Positions 31,871 to 44,050 are shown, numbered from the stretch's first letter. The stretch is 64,000 nucleotides of DNA from Leclercia adecarboxylata (GCF_006171285.1 NZ_CP040889.1:1426001-1490000); one strand, 5' to 3'. Notes: generated from the letters alone by a model not told the origin. A program made the numbers and translations.

Positions 31871-33426
31871 CACTTTTCTACCTTTCTGGTTGGATCTGCT
31901 GGCTTGGTCTGCTCACCAGTTATATGATTGAACTCGCCTAAATGTTTACGGCCCGAACGATCATAGACTTCGACTGTGCCATGCTGAGAATCCCATTCGT
32001 AAATTTTACCTTTGGAATCTTTCCATCGGGCGCGAAGTTGCCCGCCACCTTGAATAGCAGTCTTACGTGGTGCTCTTTTCGCATCAGGGAACGCTGGTAA
32101 GGGCGGAGCGCCTTTTGGTGCCGTGTGGTATTTGTGATCCGCATTAAGATAGATATAAATCGGCGGAATGTCTGACACAGGCAGGATCAGAATGTAATCC
32201 GCGAAATTTTTCTCATCCGGTGCCGGGGTTGACGTACTGGTGATCTGAGTTCCATCCGGCAGAGGGTTAACAAGGATCGTTCCCGGTAGCCTGAGTGGGG
32301 TTTGATTACCTGTATTTGACGGAGTGCGTACACCAGAATGGTCCGGGGTCCAGATAATTGTTACCGGGCTTTCTTCCTCGGTGGTGAAGGTGTACGCCTG
32401 TCGGGTGCTGTCCCACTGCATTTTACGGACCCGCACCCTGTCTTTACCGGACGGGGTGTGCCAGCCATGCGGGACGGGGTTTCCGTTACTGTCATTCTCC
32501 CATGTGTAGCGAACGCGCGTGGGCGCTTCACTCATCTGTGCAAGCCGCATTCGGTCGATGAAATCTTGCTCACCGTCGTTCAGCCGTCCGGGCATCATAC
32601 CCACTAAAAACCCGGCAACGGATGCGCCTGCACCAGCCGTGGCGATTTCAGCACCGCGTACCGCCCATGTGCCATAGGTAGCAAAGCGCCCGCCAATCTG
32701 TTCAAGAACGTTAACCCCGGCGGTAGCTGTCTGTGCTCTGGTTGCACTGGCTGCGGCTGCAACTGCGGCCTGGTACTCCATTTCTTCATGGTTGCCGTTA
32801 AACCACTTGTACAGGGTGCTGCGCTTCTTCGGTTTTGGGATATCCGGGGCTGGTGGCTTTTTCTTTGCTGTCTGTGCGTGCTGTGGTGCATCTGAGTCGG
32901 TTGCTGCATCCGTAGCAGGAGCCGCCTTAAACAAGCCCATATCAGCAAAATTGGTATGAGGCTCCTGCTGCGTCCCTGCATCGTTACAGCCTTCACCACG
33001 AAGACAGGATTTTGCAAAAACCCGGTTATGTTCCCGCTCTTCTGCCCGTCGCTTCTCTTCTGCTTCCTGAGCGGCTTTACGTTCTGCAAATAGTTGTGCT
33101 TGCGCGGCAATCGACGGATCCACTCCCGGCCCTACCCACTGCCCGGCAGGTGCGATAATCCAGTTAGACCCTGAAGGGCAGGCACAGCGCACGACTGAAC
33201 CATCTACCGCGGCTATTTTCCCCATATTGGTATCGCGTGGTTCTCCCGAAACCACAACACCAGGTTCGCCACATTTGGGACACCGGGTCGTTTTATCACC
33301 AACACGCATGACTCTGCGCCCGTGCTCGGTATCGTTGGACATAGAAGCAATACAGACAGCGCCAGTGGTCGTTTTATCACCTTCCAGCGCCGTTCCCCGT
33401 CCGTAGCAATCTGAACGATGTCCCAT
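31870..33426 (-). CDS. PAAR / S-type pyocin / colicin E3-type rRNase effector
   Basis: A 518-aa polymorphic toxin. Residues 1-95 form a PAAR-type tip (GDKTTTGAVCIAS, RVGDKTTRCPKCGEPGVV, VVRCACPSG). A charged helix (about 108-140) and a Pro/Lys linker (190-205) follow, then an Ala/Gly-rich segment (217-275) and the S-type pyocin domain (about 285-428, ending PVSDIPPIYIY). The last 90 residues match the colicin E3/cloacin RNase: KIYEWDSQHGTVEVY keeps the catalytic Asp479, His482 and Glu486 at the spacing of E3 Asp510, His513, Glu517. It should cut 16S rRNA in the decoding site. PAAR implies delivery on a type VI secretion spike; no T6SS genes lie in the window. Confidence 0.85.
   Translation of the reverse strand: MGHRSDCYGRGTALEGDKTTTGAVCIASMSNDTEHGRRVMRVGDKTTRCPKCGEPGVVVSGEPRDTNMGKIAAVDGSVVRCACPSGSNWIIAPAGQWVGPGVDPSIAAQAQLFAERKAAQEAEEKRRAEEREHNRVFAKSCLRGEGCNDAGTQQEPHTNFADMGLFKAAPATDAATDSDAPQHAQTAKKKPPAPDIPKPKKRSTLYKWFNGNHEEMEYQAAVAAAASATRAQTATAGVNVLEQIGGRFATYGTWAVRGAEIATAGAGASVAGFLVGMMPGRLNDGEQDFIDRMRLAQMSEAPTRVRYTWENDSNGNPVPHGWHTPSGKDRVRVRKMQWDSTRQAYTFTTEEESPVTIIWTPDHSGVRTPSNTGNQTPLRLPGTILVNPLPDGTQITSTSTPAPDEKNFADYILILPVSDIPPIYIYLNADHKYHTAPKGAPPLPAFPDAKRAPRKTAIQGGGQLRARWKDSKGKIYEWDSQHGTVEVYDRSGRKHLGEFNHITGEQTKPADPTRKVEK
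32150..32826. repeat. Pyocin-domain homology block, copy 2 (inside the intact effector)
   Basis: Partner of 30597-31272, with a handful of substitutions and the one-base difference that breaks the other copy. Confidence 0.85.
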
Positions 33427-33920
33427 TACGCTACCTCATGGGCAGATAAAAAATCCTCCGGAACAGGATCATCTTCATACTTAACAATAAATCCGCAGTT
33501 AGCAGGCGTGCTGATAATTTCATCCCCGTTTTCCAGAAGCCTTCCGACCAGCCCCATTCCTTTACCTGCCACGGTGTGAGACTGACCTGCGCTGGTGGCA
33601 ATCCTGCTCTTTGTGCCATCTGCATAGGTAACGGTGCAGCCTTCATACAATACACTGGCATACTGACCATTACTGAGCAGGGCTTTTGCGCCTTTGTTCG
33701 GATCGGGTTCAAATTCATCAGCAATACCTCCTCGCCGTGTCAGACTCCCTGCAACAGCAGGCCGATAAACGGCAGCGACGGGACGTTGCTGTAACGCCAG
33801 CTGTTTCATGACAATTTTACGGGCATCTTCGGGCATTTCAGCGATTTGTTCAGGGGTGAATGCTGGCTCTTTCAGGCTTGCCAGAATTTCCGGGGTAAGA
33901 TCGTTGTTGTACTGTTTCAT
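33426..33920 (-). CDS. Unrecognised 164-aa protein coupled to the PAAR effector
   Basis: I do not recognise this family. The stop overlaps the effector start by one base (TAATG), so the two are translated together. The N-terminal third is helical and charged (LTPEILASLKEPAFTPEQIA, EDARKIVMKQLALQQR). The middle and end are beta-rich with turns (NGQYASVLYEGCTVTYADGT, GKGMGLVGRLLENGDEI), somewhat like a PAAR-like or spike-cap fold. No signal peptide or membrane helix. Position suggests an adaptor, chaperone or second tip subunit for the effector. Confidence 0.6.
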   Translation of the reverse strand: MKQYNNDLTPEILASLKEPAFTPEQIAEMPEDARKIVMKQLALQQRPVAAVYRPAVAGSLTRRGGIADEFEPDPNKGAKALLSNGQYASVLYEGCTVTYADGTKSRIATSAGQSHTVAGKGMGLVGRLLENGDEIISTPANCGFIVKYEDDPVPEDFLSAHEVA

Positions 33921-34244
33921 AAGTCCTTCTACTTGTTATAAAAATAATTCCGATGGTCATTTTACAAACAATAACCACATAAACAACAAGTATTTGACTT
34001 AAGGTAAATTTTCATCCGTAACATTCGGTAAACACTACTCAATCTCGAGTTTTACTGACAGTTGGCGGTGTTAAAGCTTTTGTTGTATGGACAATGTTTC
34101 GAGCTGGTGACAAGGCTAAAGCTTGAAATGCGTAGTCTGAAAAAAAGGCTGTAACGATTGCCACGCTTTAGAGTATTCAGGGCAGAACAGGCGTTGATAT
34201 GCCTCGTCTGTATCACATTTTCATCTATGGCTGTCTGAGACATA
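33921..34244. other. Island margin between the effector operon and the right repeat
   Basis: AT-rich DNA of 324 bases with no supported gene. It should contain the effector operon promoter, reading leftwards. A 34-codon open stretch at 34022-34126 (ending KAFVVWTMFRAGDKAKA) has no start and could be the tail of a lost gene, but I cannot identify it. Confidence 0.4.
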
Positions 34245-34280
34245 AAAGCAAAAACCCCGCCGAAGCGGGGTTTTATAAAG

Positions 34281-34300
<20 letters not shown>
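34245..34300. repeat. Right 56-bp direct repeat, part of the functional rnpB locus
   Basis: Identical to 29723-29778. This copy is continuous with rnpB and supplies its 3' end and terminator (stem at 34250-34274). Confidence 0.85.
34250..34274 (-). terminator. rnpB terminator
   Basis: Reading leftwards, AAAACCCCGC-TTCG-GCGGGGTTTTT: a tetraloop hairpin with T run, seven bases past the mature rnpB 3' end. Confidence 0.92.
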
Positions 34301-34657
<357 letters not shown>

Positions 34658-34664
34658 GGCGCGC

Positions 34665-34693
34665 AGTATAGAGGGTTTGTACGCCGCTGTCAC
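34665..34693 (-). promoter_or_regulatory. rnpB promoter inside the garK 3' end
   Basis: On the reverse strand, GTGACA (34688-34693), a 17-base spacer and TATACT (34665-34670) stand seven bases before the mature rnpB 5' end, followed by a GC-rich GCGCGCC as in stringently controlled promoters. The -35 overlaps the last codons of garK. Confidence 0.8.
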
Positions 34694-35835
34694 CCTTCCG
34701 TGCGCATCCCCACCTGCAGGGTGGCGGCAATATTGCGCGAGGCGCGATAAATATTGTCAAACGCGCCGCGGAACGCCTCCTCCAGGGTGCTGATGCTGGT
34801 CAGAACGCTGAACACCGCGTCGATGCCGTACTGATGCACAATGCCGACATCCGTGGTCAGGCTGCCGGCAATGCCGATCACCGGCTTGCGGTATTTGCTG
34901 GCGACGCGCGCCACGCCCACCGGCACCTTGCCGTGAATACTTTGACTGTCCAGGCGCCCTTCACCGGTCACAACCCAGGTACAGTCGTGAATATGCTCTT
35001 CGAGATTGAGCGCCTGGGTGACGATTTCGATGCCGCTTTTCAGCTCCGCACCGAGAAACGCCATTAGCGCGGCGCCCATGCCGCCTGCCGCGCCTGCGCC
35101 AGGTACATTTTTGACATCAATACGCAGCGAGGCGTTAATCACGTCTGCGTAGTGGGAAAGATTGTTGTCGAGCTCCAGGATGTTGGCTTCTGTCGCCCCT
35201 TTCTGCGGGCCGAAGATGCGGGATGCGCCCTGCTCGCCGATCAGCGGATTGCTCACGTCGCAGGCCACGCGGATCGCGCAGGATTTAAGGCGCGGATCGA
35301 GAGCCGAAATATCAATGTTGTTCAGCGCCATCAGGCTGCCGCCGCCGTGGCCGATCTCGGTGCCGTTGGCATCCGTCAGTTTTGCGCCGAGGGCCTGAAC
35401 CATTCCCGCGCCGCCGTCGTTGGTCGCGCTGCCGCCAATCCCGATAATGATATTGCGCGCGCCTTTATCCAGTGCCGCGAGGATCAGCTCCCCCGTCCCG
35501 CGGGTGGTGGTGATTAACGGGTTGCGCTGTGCCGGTGGAACCAGTGACAGACCGCTGGCAGACGCCATCTCGATAAATGCCGTCACGCCATCGCCGGAGA
35601 TCCCCCAGCAGGCATTGACGTTTTCGCCCAGTGGGCCCGTCACAACTGCGTGCTGCATTGTGCCGTTGGTGGCGGCAATCATCGCTTCAACCGTTCCCTC
35701 CCCGCCATCCGCCACGGGAACCGAAACATACTCTGCATCGGGAAAGATCTCCCGAAAGCCTTTTTCTATCGCCCGCGCTACCTCGGTGGCAGACAGGCTT
35801 TCTTTATAAGAGTCAGGGGCGATTACGATTTTCAT
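34690..35835 (-). CDS. garK: Glycerate 2-kinase GarK
   Basis: Phosphorylates D-glycerate to 2-phosphoglycerate, last step of galactarate/glucarate breakdown. The 381 aa match E. coli GarK over their length: MKIVIAPDSYKESLSATEVA, then VPVADGGEGTVEAMIAAT, GIGGSATNDGGAGMVQALGA near 135 and GAAGGMGAALMAFLGAELK near 250. Last gene of garPLRK; 60 bases separate it from garR. No terminator is seen between it and rnpB, whose promoter begins in its final codons. Confidence 0.96.
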   Translation of the reverse strand: MKIVIAPDSYKESLSATEVARAIEKGFREIFPDAEYVSVPVADGGEGTVEAMIAATNGTMQHAVVTGPLGENVNACWGISGDGVTAFIEMASASGLSLVPPAQRNPLITTTRGTGELILAALDKGARNIIIGIGGSATNDGGAGMVQALGAKLTDANGTEIGHGGGSLMALNNIDISALDPRLKSCAIRVACDVSNPLIGEQGASRIFGPQKGATEANILELDNNLSHYADVINASLRIDVKNVPGAGAAGGMGAALMAFLGAELKSGIEIVTQALNLEEHIHDCTWVVTGEGRLDSQSIHGKVPVGVARVASKYRKPVIGIAGSLTTDVGIVHQYGIDAVFSVLTSISTLEEAFRGAFDNIYRASRNIAATLQVGMRTEG

Positions 35836-35895
35836 AGTTATAGCCTGTTACCGCTTAAGGCAAAAATAGCGGGCGCGTTCCCGCGCCCGTCTTTG

Positions 35896-36786
35896 TTAGC
35901 GAGTGACTTCCACTTTCGCCAGTTTTTCGTAATAGCAGGCGATGGCGCTGTGGTCCGCCGTGCCCAGCCCGTCGGCACGCAGGGCCTGCATCATCTCCAT
36001 CACCGCCGCGGTCAGAGGCAGCTGCGCACCCACGCCGTGAGACGTGTCCAGCGCGTTGGCCAGATCCTTGATGTGCAGATCGATACGGAAGCCCGGCTTG
36101 AAGTTACGATCCATCACCATTGGCGCTTTGGCATCCAGTACGGTGCTGCCCGCCAGGCCGCCGCGAATGGCCTGATAAACCAGATCCGGGTTCACGCCCG
36201 CTTTGGTCGCCAGGGTCAGCGCTTCGGACATCGCCGCAATGTTCAGGGCCACAATCACCTGGTTTGCCAGCTTGGTTACGTTACCCGCGCCAATCTCACC
36301 GGTATGCACCACAGAACCGGCCATCGCTTTCAGCAGGTCGTAGTACTTGTCGAAAATCGCCTTATCGCCGCCCACCATCACCGAGAGGGTACCGTCGATG
36401 GCTTTCGGCTCGCCGCCGCTCACCGGCGCATCCAGCATGTCGATGCCCTTCGCTTTCAACGCTTCGCTGATTTCACGGCTGGCCAGCGGTGCGATGGAGC
36501 TCATGTCGATCACCATGGTGCCCGGTTTGGCTCCTTCAATGATGCCGCCTTCACCCAGCGCCACCTCTTTTACGTGCGGGGAGTTTGGCAGCATGGTGAT
36601 GATCACATCGCACTGCTCGGCAATGGCTTTTGCCGTGGCGGCGGTTTCTGCGCCTGCGGCAATCACGTCGGCAATGGCTTGCGGGTTACGGTCTGCAACC
36701 ACCAGTGAGTAACCTGCTTTGATGAGGTTTTTACTCATTGGTTTACCCATGATACCCAGGCCAATAAAACCAACTTTCAGTGTCAT
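35896..36786 (-). CDS. garR: Tartronate semialdehyde reductase GarR
   Basis: NADH-dependent 2-hydroxy-3-oxopropionate reductase producing D-glycerate. Beta-hydroxyacid dehydrogenase family, 296 aa: Rossmann motif VGFIGLGIMGKPM at 5-17, substrate loop DAPVSGGEPKAIDG near 118-131 and the catalytic-lysine helix GNVTKLANQVIVALN near 167-181. Between garL and garK in the gar operon. Confidence 0.96.
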   Translation of the reverse strand: MTLKVGFIGLGIMGKPMSKNLIKAGYSLVVADRNPQAIADVIAAGAETAATAKAIAEQCDVIITMLPNSPHVKEVALGEGGIIEGAKPGTMVIDMSSIAPLASREISEALKAKGIDMLDAPVSGGEPKAIDGTLSVMVGGDKAIFDKYYDLLKAMAGSVVHTGEIGAGNVTKLANQVIVALNIAAMSEALTLATKAGVNPDLVYQAIRGGLAGSTVLDAKAPMVMDRNFKPGFRIDLHIKDLANALDTSHGVGAQLPLTAAVMEMMQALRADGLGTADHSAIACYYEKLAKVEVTR

Positions 36787-36817
36787 ATTTGCGTCTCTCT
36801 TTATTCAGTGGTGGTGG

Positions 36818-37588
36818 TTATTTCTTGAAGGAATCAGCTAACTTCTGGGTGGCGGAGCGGAACACGCCAAGGTCGCTGCCAACGGCAACAAAGGTCGCGC
36901 CCCATTCCAGGTAACGGCGGGCATCGGCCTCAACCGGCGCCAGAATGCCGGACGGCTTACCGTGCGCTTTGGCGCGGGCAAAGATGTGCTGAATGGCGCG
37001 CTGCACTTCCGGATGATTAGCGTTACCCAGGTGGCCAAAGGCCGCCGCCAGATCGCTTGGGCCGACGAAGATGCCGTCTACGCCGTCAGTGGCGGCAATG
37101 GCATCAACGTTATCCACGCCCTGCTGGCTCTCAATCTGTACCAGGATGGTGATGTTCTTGTTCGACTGGGCCAGGTAGTCCGGCACGGTGCCAAACATAT
37201 TGGCGCGATGGGAGACCGACACGCCGCGAATACCCTCCGGCGGATAGCGGGTAGAGGCCACCGCCTGCACCGCCTCTTCGACGTTCTCCACAAACGGGAT
37301 CAGGAAGTTGTAGAAACCAATATCCAGCAGGCGCTTGATAATCACCGGCTCGTTGGTCGGGACGCGCACAACCGGCGCGCTGTGGCTGCCTTTCAGCGCC
37401 ATCAGCTGCGGGATAAACGTGGTGACGTCGTTCGGCGCATGTTCACCGTCCAGCACCAGCCAGTCAAAACCAGCCAGCCCCAGCACTTCGGTGCTGATTG
37501 GGCTTGCCAGCGCGGACCAGCAGCCGATCTGAATCTGATGCGCCGCGAGGGCCGCTTTAAATTTGTTCGGGAAAATATCGTTACTCAT
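36818..37588 (-). CDS. garL: 5-keto-4-deoxy-D-glucarate aldolase GarL
   Basis: Class II HpcH/HpaI-family aldolase that splits 5-keto-4-deoxyglucarate into pyruvate and tartronate semialdehyde. 256 aa, as in E. coli. The conserved [11 protein letters not shown] (near 45), [15 protein letters not shown] (near 150) and [17 protein letters not shown] (near 172) supply the metal and base residues. Fifteen bases after the garP stop; the product feeds GarR. Confidence 0.96.
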   Translation of the reverse strand: MSNDIFPNKFKAALAAHQIQIGCWSALASPISTEVLGLAGFDWLVLDGEHAPNDVTTFIPQLMALKGSHSAPVVRVPTNEPVIIKRLLDIGFYNFLIPFVENVEEAVQAVASTRYPPEGIRGVSVSHRANMFGTVPDYLAQSNKNITILVQIESQQGVDNVDAIAATDGVDGIFVGPSDLAAAFGHLGNANHPEVQRAIQHIFARAKAHGKPSGILAPVEADARRYLEWGATFVAVGSDLGVFRSATQKLADSFKK

Positions 37589-37603
37589 CGCTTATACCTT
37601 TGC

Positions 37604-38938
37604 TTATTTCTGCAATTCCATACGTTTGATGTCACCCACTACGAACAGGTAGCAGAACATCGCCATCAGCGCCGAACACCCGACAAACACCAGGGCCGCG
37701 TTGAACGAATGCAGTTCACTGACCAGATAGCCAATCACCAGCGGAGTGACGATTGACGCTACGTTGCCAAAGACGTTAAACACACCACCGCACAGGCCGA
37801 CAATCTCTTTTGGCGCGGTATCGGAAATAACCGGCCAGCCCAGAGCGCCAAACCCTTTACCGAAGAAGGCCAGCGCCATCAGCCCTACCACCAGCGCGGT
37901 GTTGTTGGTGTAGTTGCACAGAATGATTGAGGAGGCCAGCAGCATACCCAGCACAATCGGCAGCTTACGCGCCAGGGTAATCGACTTCCCTTTCTTAATC
38001 AGGTGATCCGAGAAGACGCCGCCCAGTACGCCACCGGCAAAACCGCACAGCGCCGGGATGGAGGCCACCAGACCCACCTTCAGAATCGACATCCCCTTCT
38101 CCTGCACCAGGTAAATCGGGAACCAGGTGAGGAAGAACCAGGTGATGGTGTTGATAAAGTATTGCCCGAAAAACACGCCCAGCATCATGCGGTTGGACAA
38201 TAGCTGTTTGATGTAATGCAGCTTCGGACCGCTGGCCGCTTTGTCGCCCGGCTTTTTGTGATCCATGTCGACCACCGCGCCGCCGTCCTTGATGAACTTC
38301 AGCTCCTCAGCGCTCATGCGTGGGTGGTCGGTTGGGTTGTGAATCAGCTTCACCCACAGGCCGGTCAGCACAAAGCCAATCACGCCCATCACGGTAAAGA
38401 CATGTTCCCAGCCCCAGGCGAAGGTCAGCCAGCCGAGCAGTGGGGAGAACAGCGCCAGCGAGAAATACTGGGCGGAGTTAAAAATCGCCGATGCGGTACC
38501 GCGCTCTTTGGTCGGGAACCAGGCCGCCACGATGCGGGCGTTAGCCGGGAAGGACGGTGCCTCGGAGAAGCCGAGCATAAAGCGCATAAAGAACATTGAA
38601 ACGCCTGCCCACGCCAGCGGGAAGAGATCCACAAAGCCCTGCAGGAAGGTGAACAGCGACCAGAAGAACAGGCTGTAGGTATAAACCTTTTTCGAACCGA
38701 ACTTATCCAGCAGCCAGCCGCCGGGGATCTGCATCAGCAGGTAGGCCCAGCCGAAGGCGGAGAAGATGTAGCCCATCGACACGGCGCTTAACTGCAGCTC
38801 TTTGGCGACTTCCGTTCCGGCAATAGAGAGCGTGGCGCGGTCAGCGTAATTGACTGCGGTAACAATAAAGATAATGAGCAATATTAAATAACGGGTAGGG
38901 GCACCCTTTTTTGTTTCAACGGTAGTATCCAGCAACAT
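37604..38938 (-). CDS. garP: Galactarate/glucarate transporter GarP
   Basis: Major-facilitator proton symporter for D-galactarate and D-glucarate. The start at 38938 (MLLDTTVETKKG) with AGAGGA upstream gives 444 aa, equal to E. coli; the open frame extends 19 codons further but not with homologous sequence. NYADRATLSIAGTEVAKELQ follows helix 1 and GFSEAPSFPANARIVAAWFP is the family signature near 115. First gene of garPLRK, divergent from garD. Confidence 0.96.
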   Translation of the reverse strand: MLLDTTVETKKGAPTRYLILLIIFIVTAVNYADRATLSIAGTEVAKELQLSAVSMGYIFSAFGWAYLLMQIPGGWLLDKFGSKKVYTYSLFFWSLFTFLQGFVDLFPLAWAGVSMFFMRFMLGFSEAPSFPANARIVAAWFPTKERGTASAIFNSAQYFSLALFSPLLGWLTFAWGWEHVFTVMGVIGFVLTGLWVKLIHNPTDHPRMSAEELKFIKDGGAVVDMDHKKPGDKAASGPKLHYIKQLLSNRMMLGVFFGQYFINTITWFFLTWFPIYLVQEKGMSILKVGLVASIPALCGFAGGVLGGVFSDHLIKKGKSITLARKLPIVLGMLLASSIILCNYTNNTALVVGLMALAFFGKGFGALGWPVISDTAPKEIVGLCGGVFNVFGNVASIVTPLVIGYLVSELHSFNAALVFVGCSALMAMFCYLFVVGDIKRMELQK

Positions 38939-39352
38939 ATTTATTTCCTCTGGTACATCAATGAAAGTGTTTTTATTATTTTTAGAGCGAGGCATTCCTG
39001 ATTATTTTGCTAATAACAGGTAATCGCGGTTAATTAACCGAATCCATGAAAGCGTTAATGAGTATAATCAAGCGCCCTGCACCGCGCATTGTGGCAACGC
39101 TCAATTATCGACGGCGTGATGAATATTATTTTGAGCATATGCACAAACCCCTGGGCGCTGATGCACAGATTTCACCATTGCCCCCCTTATGCGCAGGCGA
39201 AGGTCAAAAATGAGTGATCGAGATCACATTATTAATCCCCAGCGCCTGACATTCTTTATTCCACTGAGCAGAGTCTTTATTTCCTATAACAAGAAAATAG
39301 ACGTACTCTTTTACCCATTAATTATCCCCCATTCGCTGGAGAATACTGGACA
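38939..39352. promoter_or_regulatory. garP-garD divergent control region
   Basis: 414 bases without a supported gene. A CRP site stands at 39213-39228 (AGTGA-TCGAGA-TCACA). A near-perfect palindrome TTGAGCATATGCACAA (39131-39146) and a second GATGCACAGATTT about 15 bases on are candidate sites for CdaR (SdaR), the known activator of gar genes; this assignment rests on symmetry and place only. An in-frame ATG before garD at 39189 belongs to no known product. Confidence 0.6.
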
Positions 39353-41958
<2,606 letters not shown>

Positions 41959-41980
41959 ACCACGCGAACCGGAGGAAACG

Positions 41981-43252
41981 GTGAAAAATATTATTGCCCG
42001 CCACAAGGCGGGAGAGCATCTCGGCATCTGTTCAGTCTGCTCAGCGCACCCGCTGGTGATCGAGGCGGCCCTGCGCTTCGATCTGGACACTGACAACAGC
42101 GTGCTGATTGAAGCCACGTCCAACCAGGTGAATCAGTACGGCGGCTATACCGGCATGAAACCGGCTGATTTCCGCGATTTTGTGCTCAACATAGCCGAAA
42201 AAGTCGGGTTCCCGCAGCAGCGGTTGATCCTCGGCGGCGACCATCTGGGCCCCAACTGCTGGCAGAACGAGCCCGCAGAGACGGCGATGGAGAAAGCCGT
42301 CGCGCTGATTAAGGCTTATGTGGCCGCGGGCTTCAGCAAAATCCATCTCGACGCGTCGATGTCCTGCGCCGACGATCCGGTGCCGTTAGATCCGGTGGTG
42401 GTGGCGCAGCGTGCGGCGCGGCTGTGCCGGGCGGCGGAAGAGACCGCCACCGACGCGCAGAAGGCGGCGCTGACCTACGTGATTGGCACCGAAGTGCCGG
42501 TGCCGGGCGGGGAGGTCAGCAGCATCGACAGCGTGCACGTCACCCGCGTAGAAGATGCCGCCCGCACTCTCGAAACGCACCAGACCGCGTTCCATGCGCT
42601 GGGGCTGGATGAGGCGATGACCCGCGTGATTGCCATCGTGGTACAGCCCGGCGTGGAGTTCGATCATACCCAGATCATCCACTATCAGCCGGAGGCCGCC
42701 AAAGCGCTCTCGGGCTGGATCCGCCAGACGCCGATGGTCTATGAAGCCCACTCTACCGATTATCAATCCCGTCAGGCCTACCGGGAGCTGGTGCGGGATC
42801 ACTTTGCGATCCTCAAGGTCGGCCCGGCCCTCACCTTCGCCCTGCGCGAGGCGATTTTTGCCCTGGCGCAGATGGAAGCGGCGCTGATCGCCCCGGAAAA
42901 CCGCAGCCGGGTGCTGGAGGTGATCGACGAGGTGATGCTGAACGAGCCGGATTACTGGAAAAAATACTATCGCCCGACCTGGAGCCAGGCGATGGTGGAC
43001 ATTCACTTTAGCCTGTCCGACCGCATTCGCTACTACTGGCCGCACCCGCGTATTCGTCAGAGCGTGGAGAAACTGCTCGCGAATCTGGGCACCCAGACCC
43101 TGCCGCTGGGGCTGATCAGCCAGTATCTGCCCGTGCAGTTCGAACGCGTCACGGCCCGCACTATCGCCACGACGCCACAGGATCTTGTCATCGACAAAAT
43201 ACAGGACGTGTTACGCGCGTACCGCTACGGCTGCGCCCCTGACGCCCACTGA
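41981..43252 (+). CDS. gatZ: Tagatose-bisphosphate aldolase accessory subunit GatZ
   Basis: Non-catalytic partner that gives GatY full activity and stability. Translation starts at GTG 41981, six bases after a GGAGG; this yields 423 aa against 420 in E. coli and the expected N-terminus [20 protein letters not shown]. Conserved segments include [16 protein letters not shown] near 45, [12 protein letters not shown] near 85 and the C-terminal [14 protein letters not shown]. Twenty-two bases after gatY. Confidence 0.94.
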   Translation: MKNIIARHKAGEHLGICSVCSAHPLVIEAALRFDLDTDNSVLIEATSNQVNQYGGYTGMKPADFRDFVLNIAEKVGFPQQRLILGGDHLGPNCWQNEPAETAMEKAVALIKAYVAAGFSKIHLDASMSCADDPVPLDPVVVAQRAARLCRAAEETATDAQKAALTYVIGTEVPVPGGEVSSIDSVHVTRVEDAARTLETHQTAFHALGLDEAMTRVIAIVVQPGVEFDHTQIIHYQPEAAKALSGWIRQTPMVYEAHSTDYQSRQAYRELVRDHFAILKVGPALTFALREAIFALAQMEAALIAPENRSRVLEVIDEVMLNEPDYWKKYYRPTWSQAMVDIHFSLSDRIRYYWPHPRIRQSVEKLLANLGTQTLPLGLISQYLPVQFERVTARTIATTPQDLVIDKIQDVLRAYRYGCAPDAH

Positions 43253-43266
43253 AACCCGGAGACGCT

Positions 43267-43734
43267 ATGAGCAAACTGTTTGTCCGTACCGGCATTGATT
43301 TTGCCACCTGCCAGCAGGCGCTGGCCCATATTGGCGAGGAGATGCTGGCGAAAGGGGTGGTGCATGCCACCTACCCCGCCGCGCTGGTAGAACGGGAAGC
43401 GGTATTCCCGACCGGCATCGCCCTTGAAAAACATGCCGTGGCGATCCCGCACTGTGAGGCGGTACATGCAAAAGAACCGGCTATCTACCTGATTCGACCG
43501 GACAAGCCGGTGAATTTTCAACAGGCGGACGACGATGCAGAGATCGCCGTGTCGCTGATTATCGCCCTGATCGTTGAAAACCCTGCGGCGCAGCTCGTTC
43601 TCCTGCGCCGGTTATTTAGTGAGCTGCAAAACCCAACCACGCTGGAAGCGCTGCTTAACGCGCCGGATCACCAGCTGGGGGCGCTGTTTGAAGAGGCCAT
43701 CATGATGGCGGAACCCTGCAAGCAGGCCTCATAA
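43267..43734 (+). CDS. gatA: Galactitol PTS enzyme IIA
   Basis: Accepts phosphate from HPr and passes it to GatB. Fructose/mannitol-type IIA domain, 155 aa (E. coli 150). The phosphorylated residue is His62 in AVAIPHCEAVHA. Starts 14 bases after gatZ. Confidence 0.95.
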   Translation: MSKLFVRTGIDFATCQQALAHIGEEMLAKGVVHATYPAALVEREAVFPTGIALEKHAVAIPHCEAVHAKEPAIYLIRPDKPVNFQQADDDAEIAVSLIIALIVENPAAQLVLLRRLFSELQNPTTLEALLNAPDHQLGALFEEAIMMAEPCKQAS

Positions 43735-43761
43735 CATACTGATAATAAGAAGGAGTACCCT

Positions 43762-44046
43762 ATGAAACGCAAAGTTATCGTTGCCTGTGGCGGTGCCGTC
43801 GCGACCTCCACCATGGCCGCAGAAGAGATCAAAGAGCTGTGTGAAGCCCACAACATCACGCTGGATCTGGTCCAGTGCCGGGTCACCGAAATTGAGACCT
43901 ATATGGACGGGGCGGATCTGATCTGCACCACCGCGAAAGTCGATCGCACCTTTGGCGACATCCCGGTGGTCCACGGCATGCCGTTTGTGTCGGGCGTCGG
44001 CATTGAAGCCCTGCAGCAAAAAATCCTGACCATCCTCGAGGGATAA
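43762..44046 (+). CDS. gatB: Galactitol PTS enzyme IIB
   Basis: Small cytoplasmic phosphocarrier, 94 aa. The active-site Cys9 lies in [17 protein letters not shown], the lactose/chitobiose-like IIB P-loop. It phosphorylates galactitol bound by GatC. AAGGAG precedes the start; gatC follows after four bases. Confidence 0.95.
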   Translation: MKRKVIVACGGAVATSTMAAEEIKELCEAHNITLDLVQCRVTEIETYMDGADLICTTAKVDRTFGDIPVVHGMPFVSGVGIEALQQKILTILEG

Positions 44047-44050
44047 GATC

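Noticed and set aside
34022..34126. 34-codon stretch ending KAFVVWTMFRAGDKAKA at the island margin
   Set aside because: No start and no recognisable family; considered as a transposase tail but the match is too vague.
29779..34244. Integrase or transposase inside the island
   Set aside because: Both strands were read for one; all open frames are explained by toxin, immunity or their shadows.
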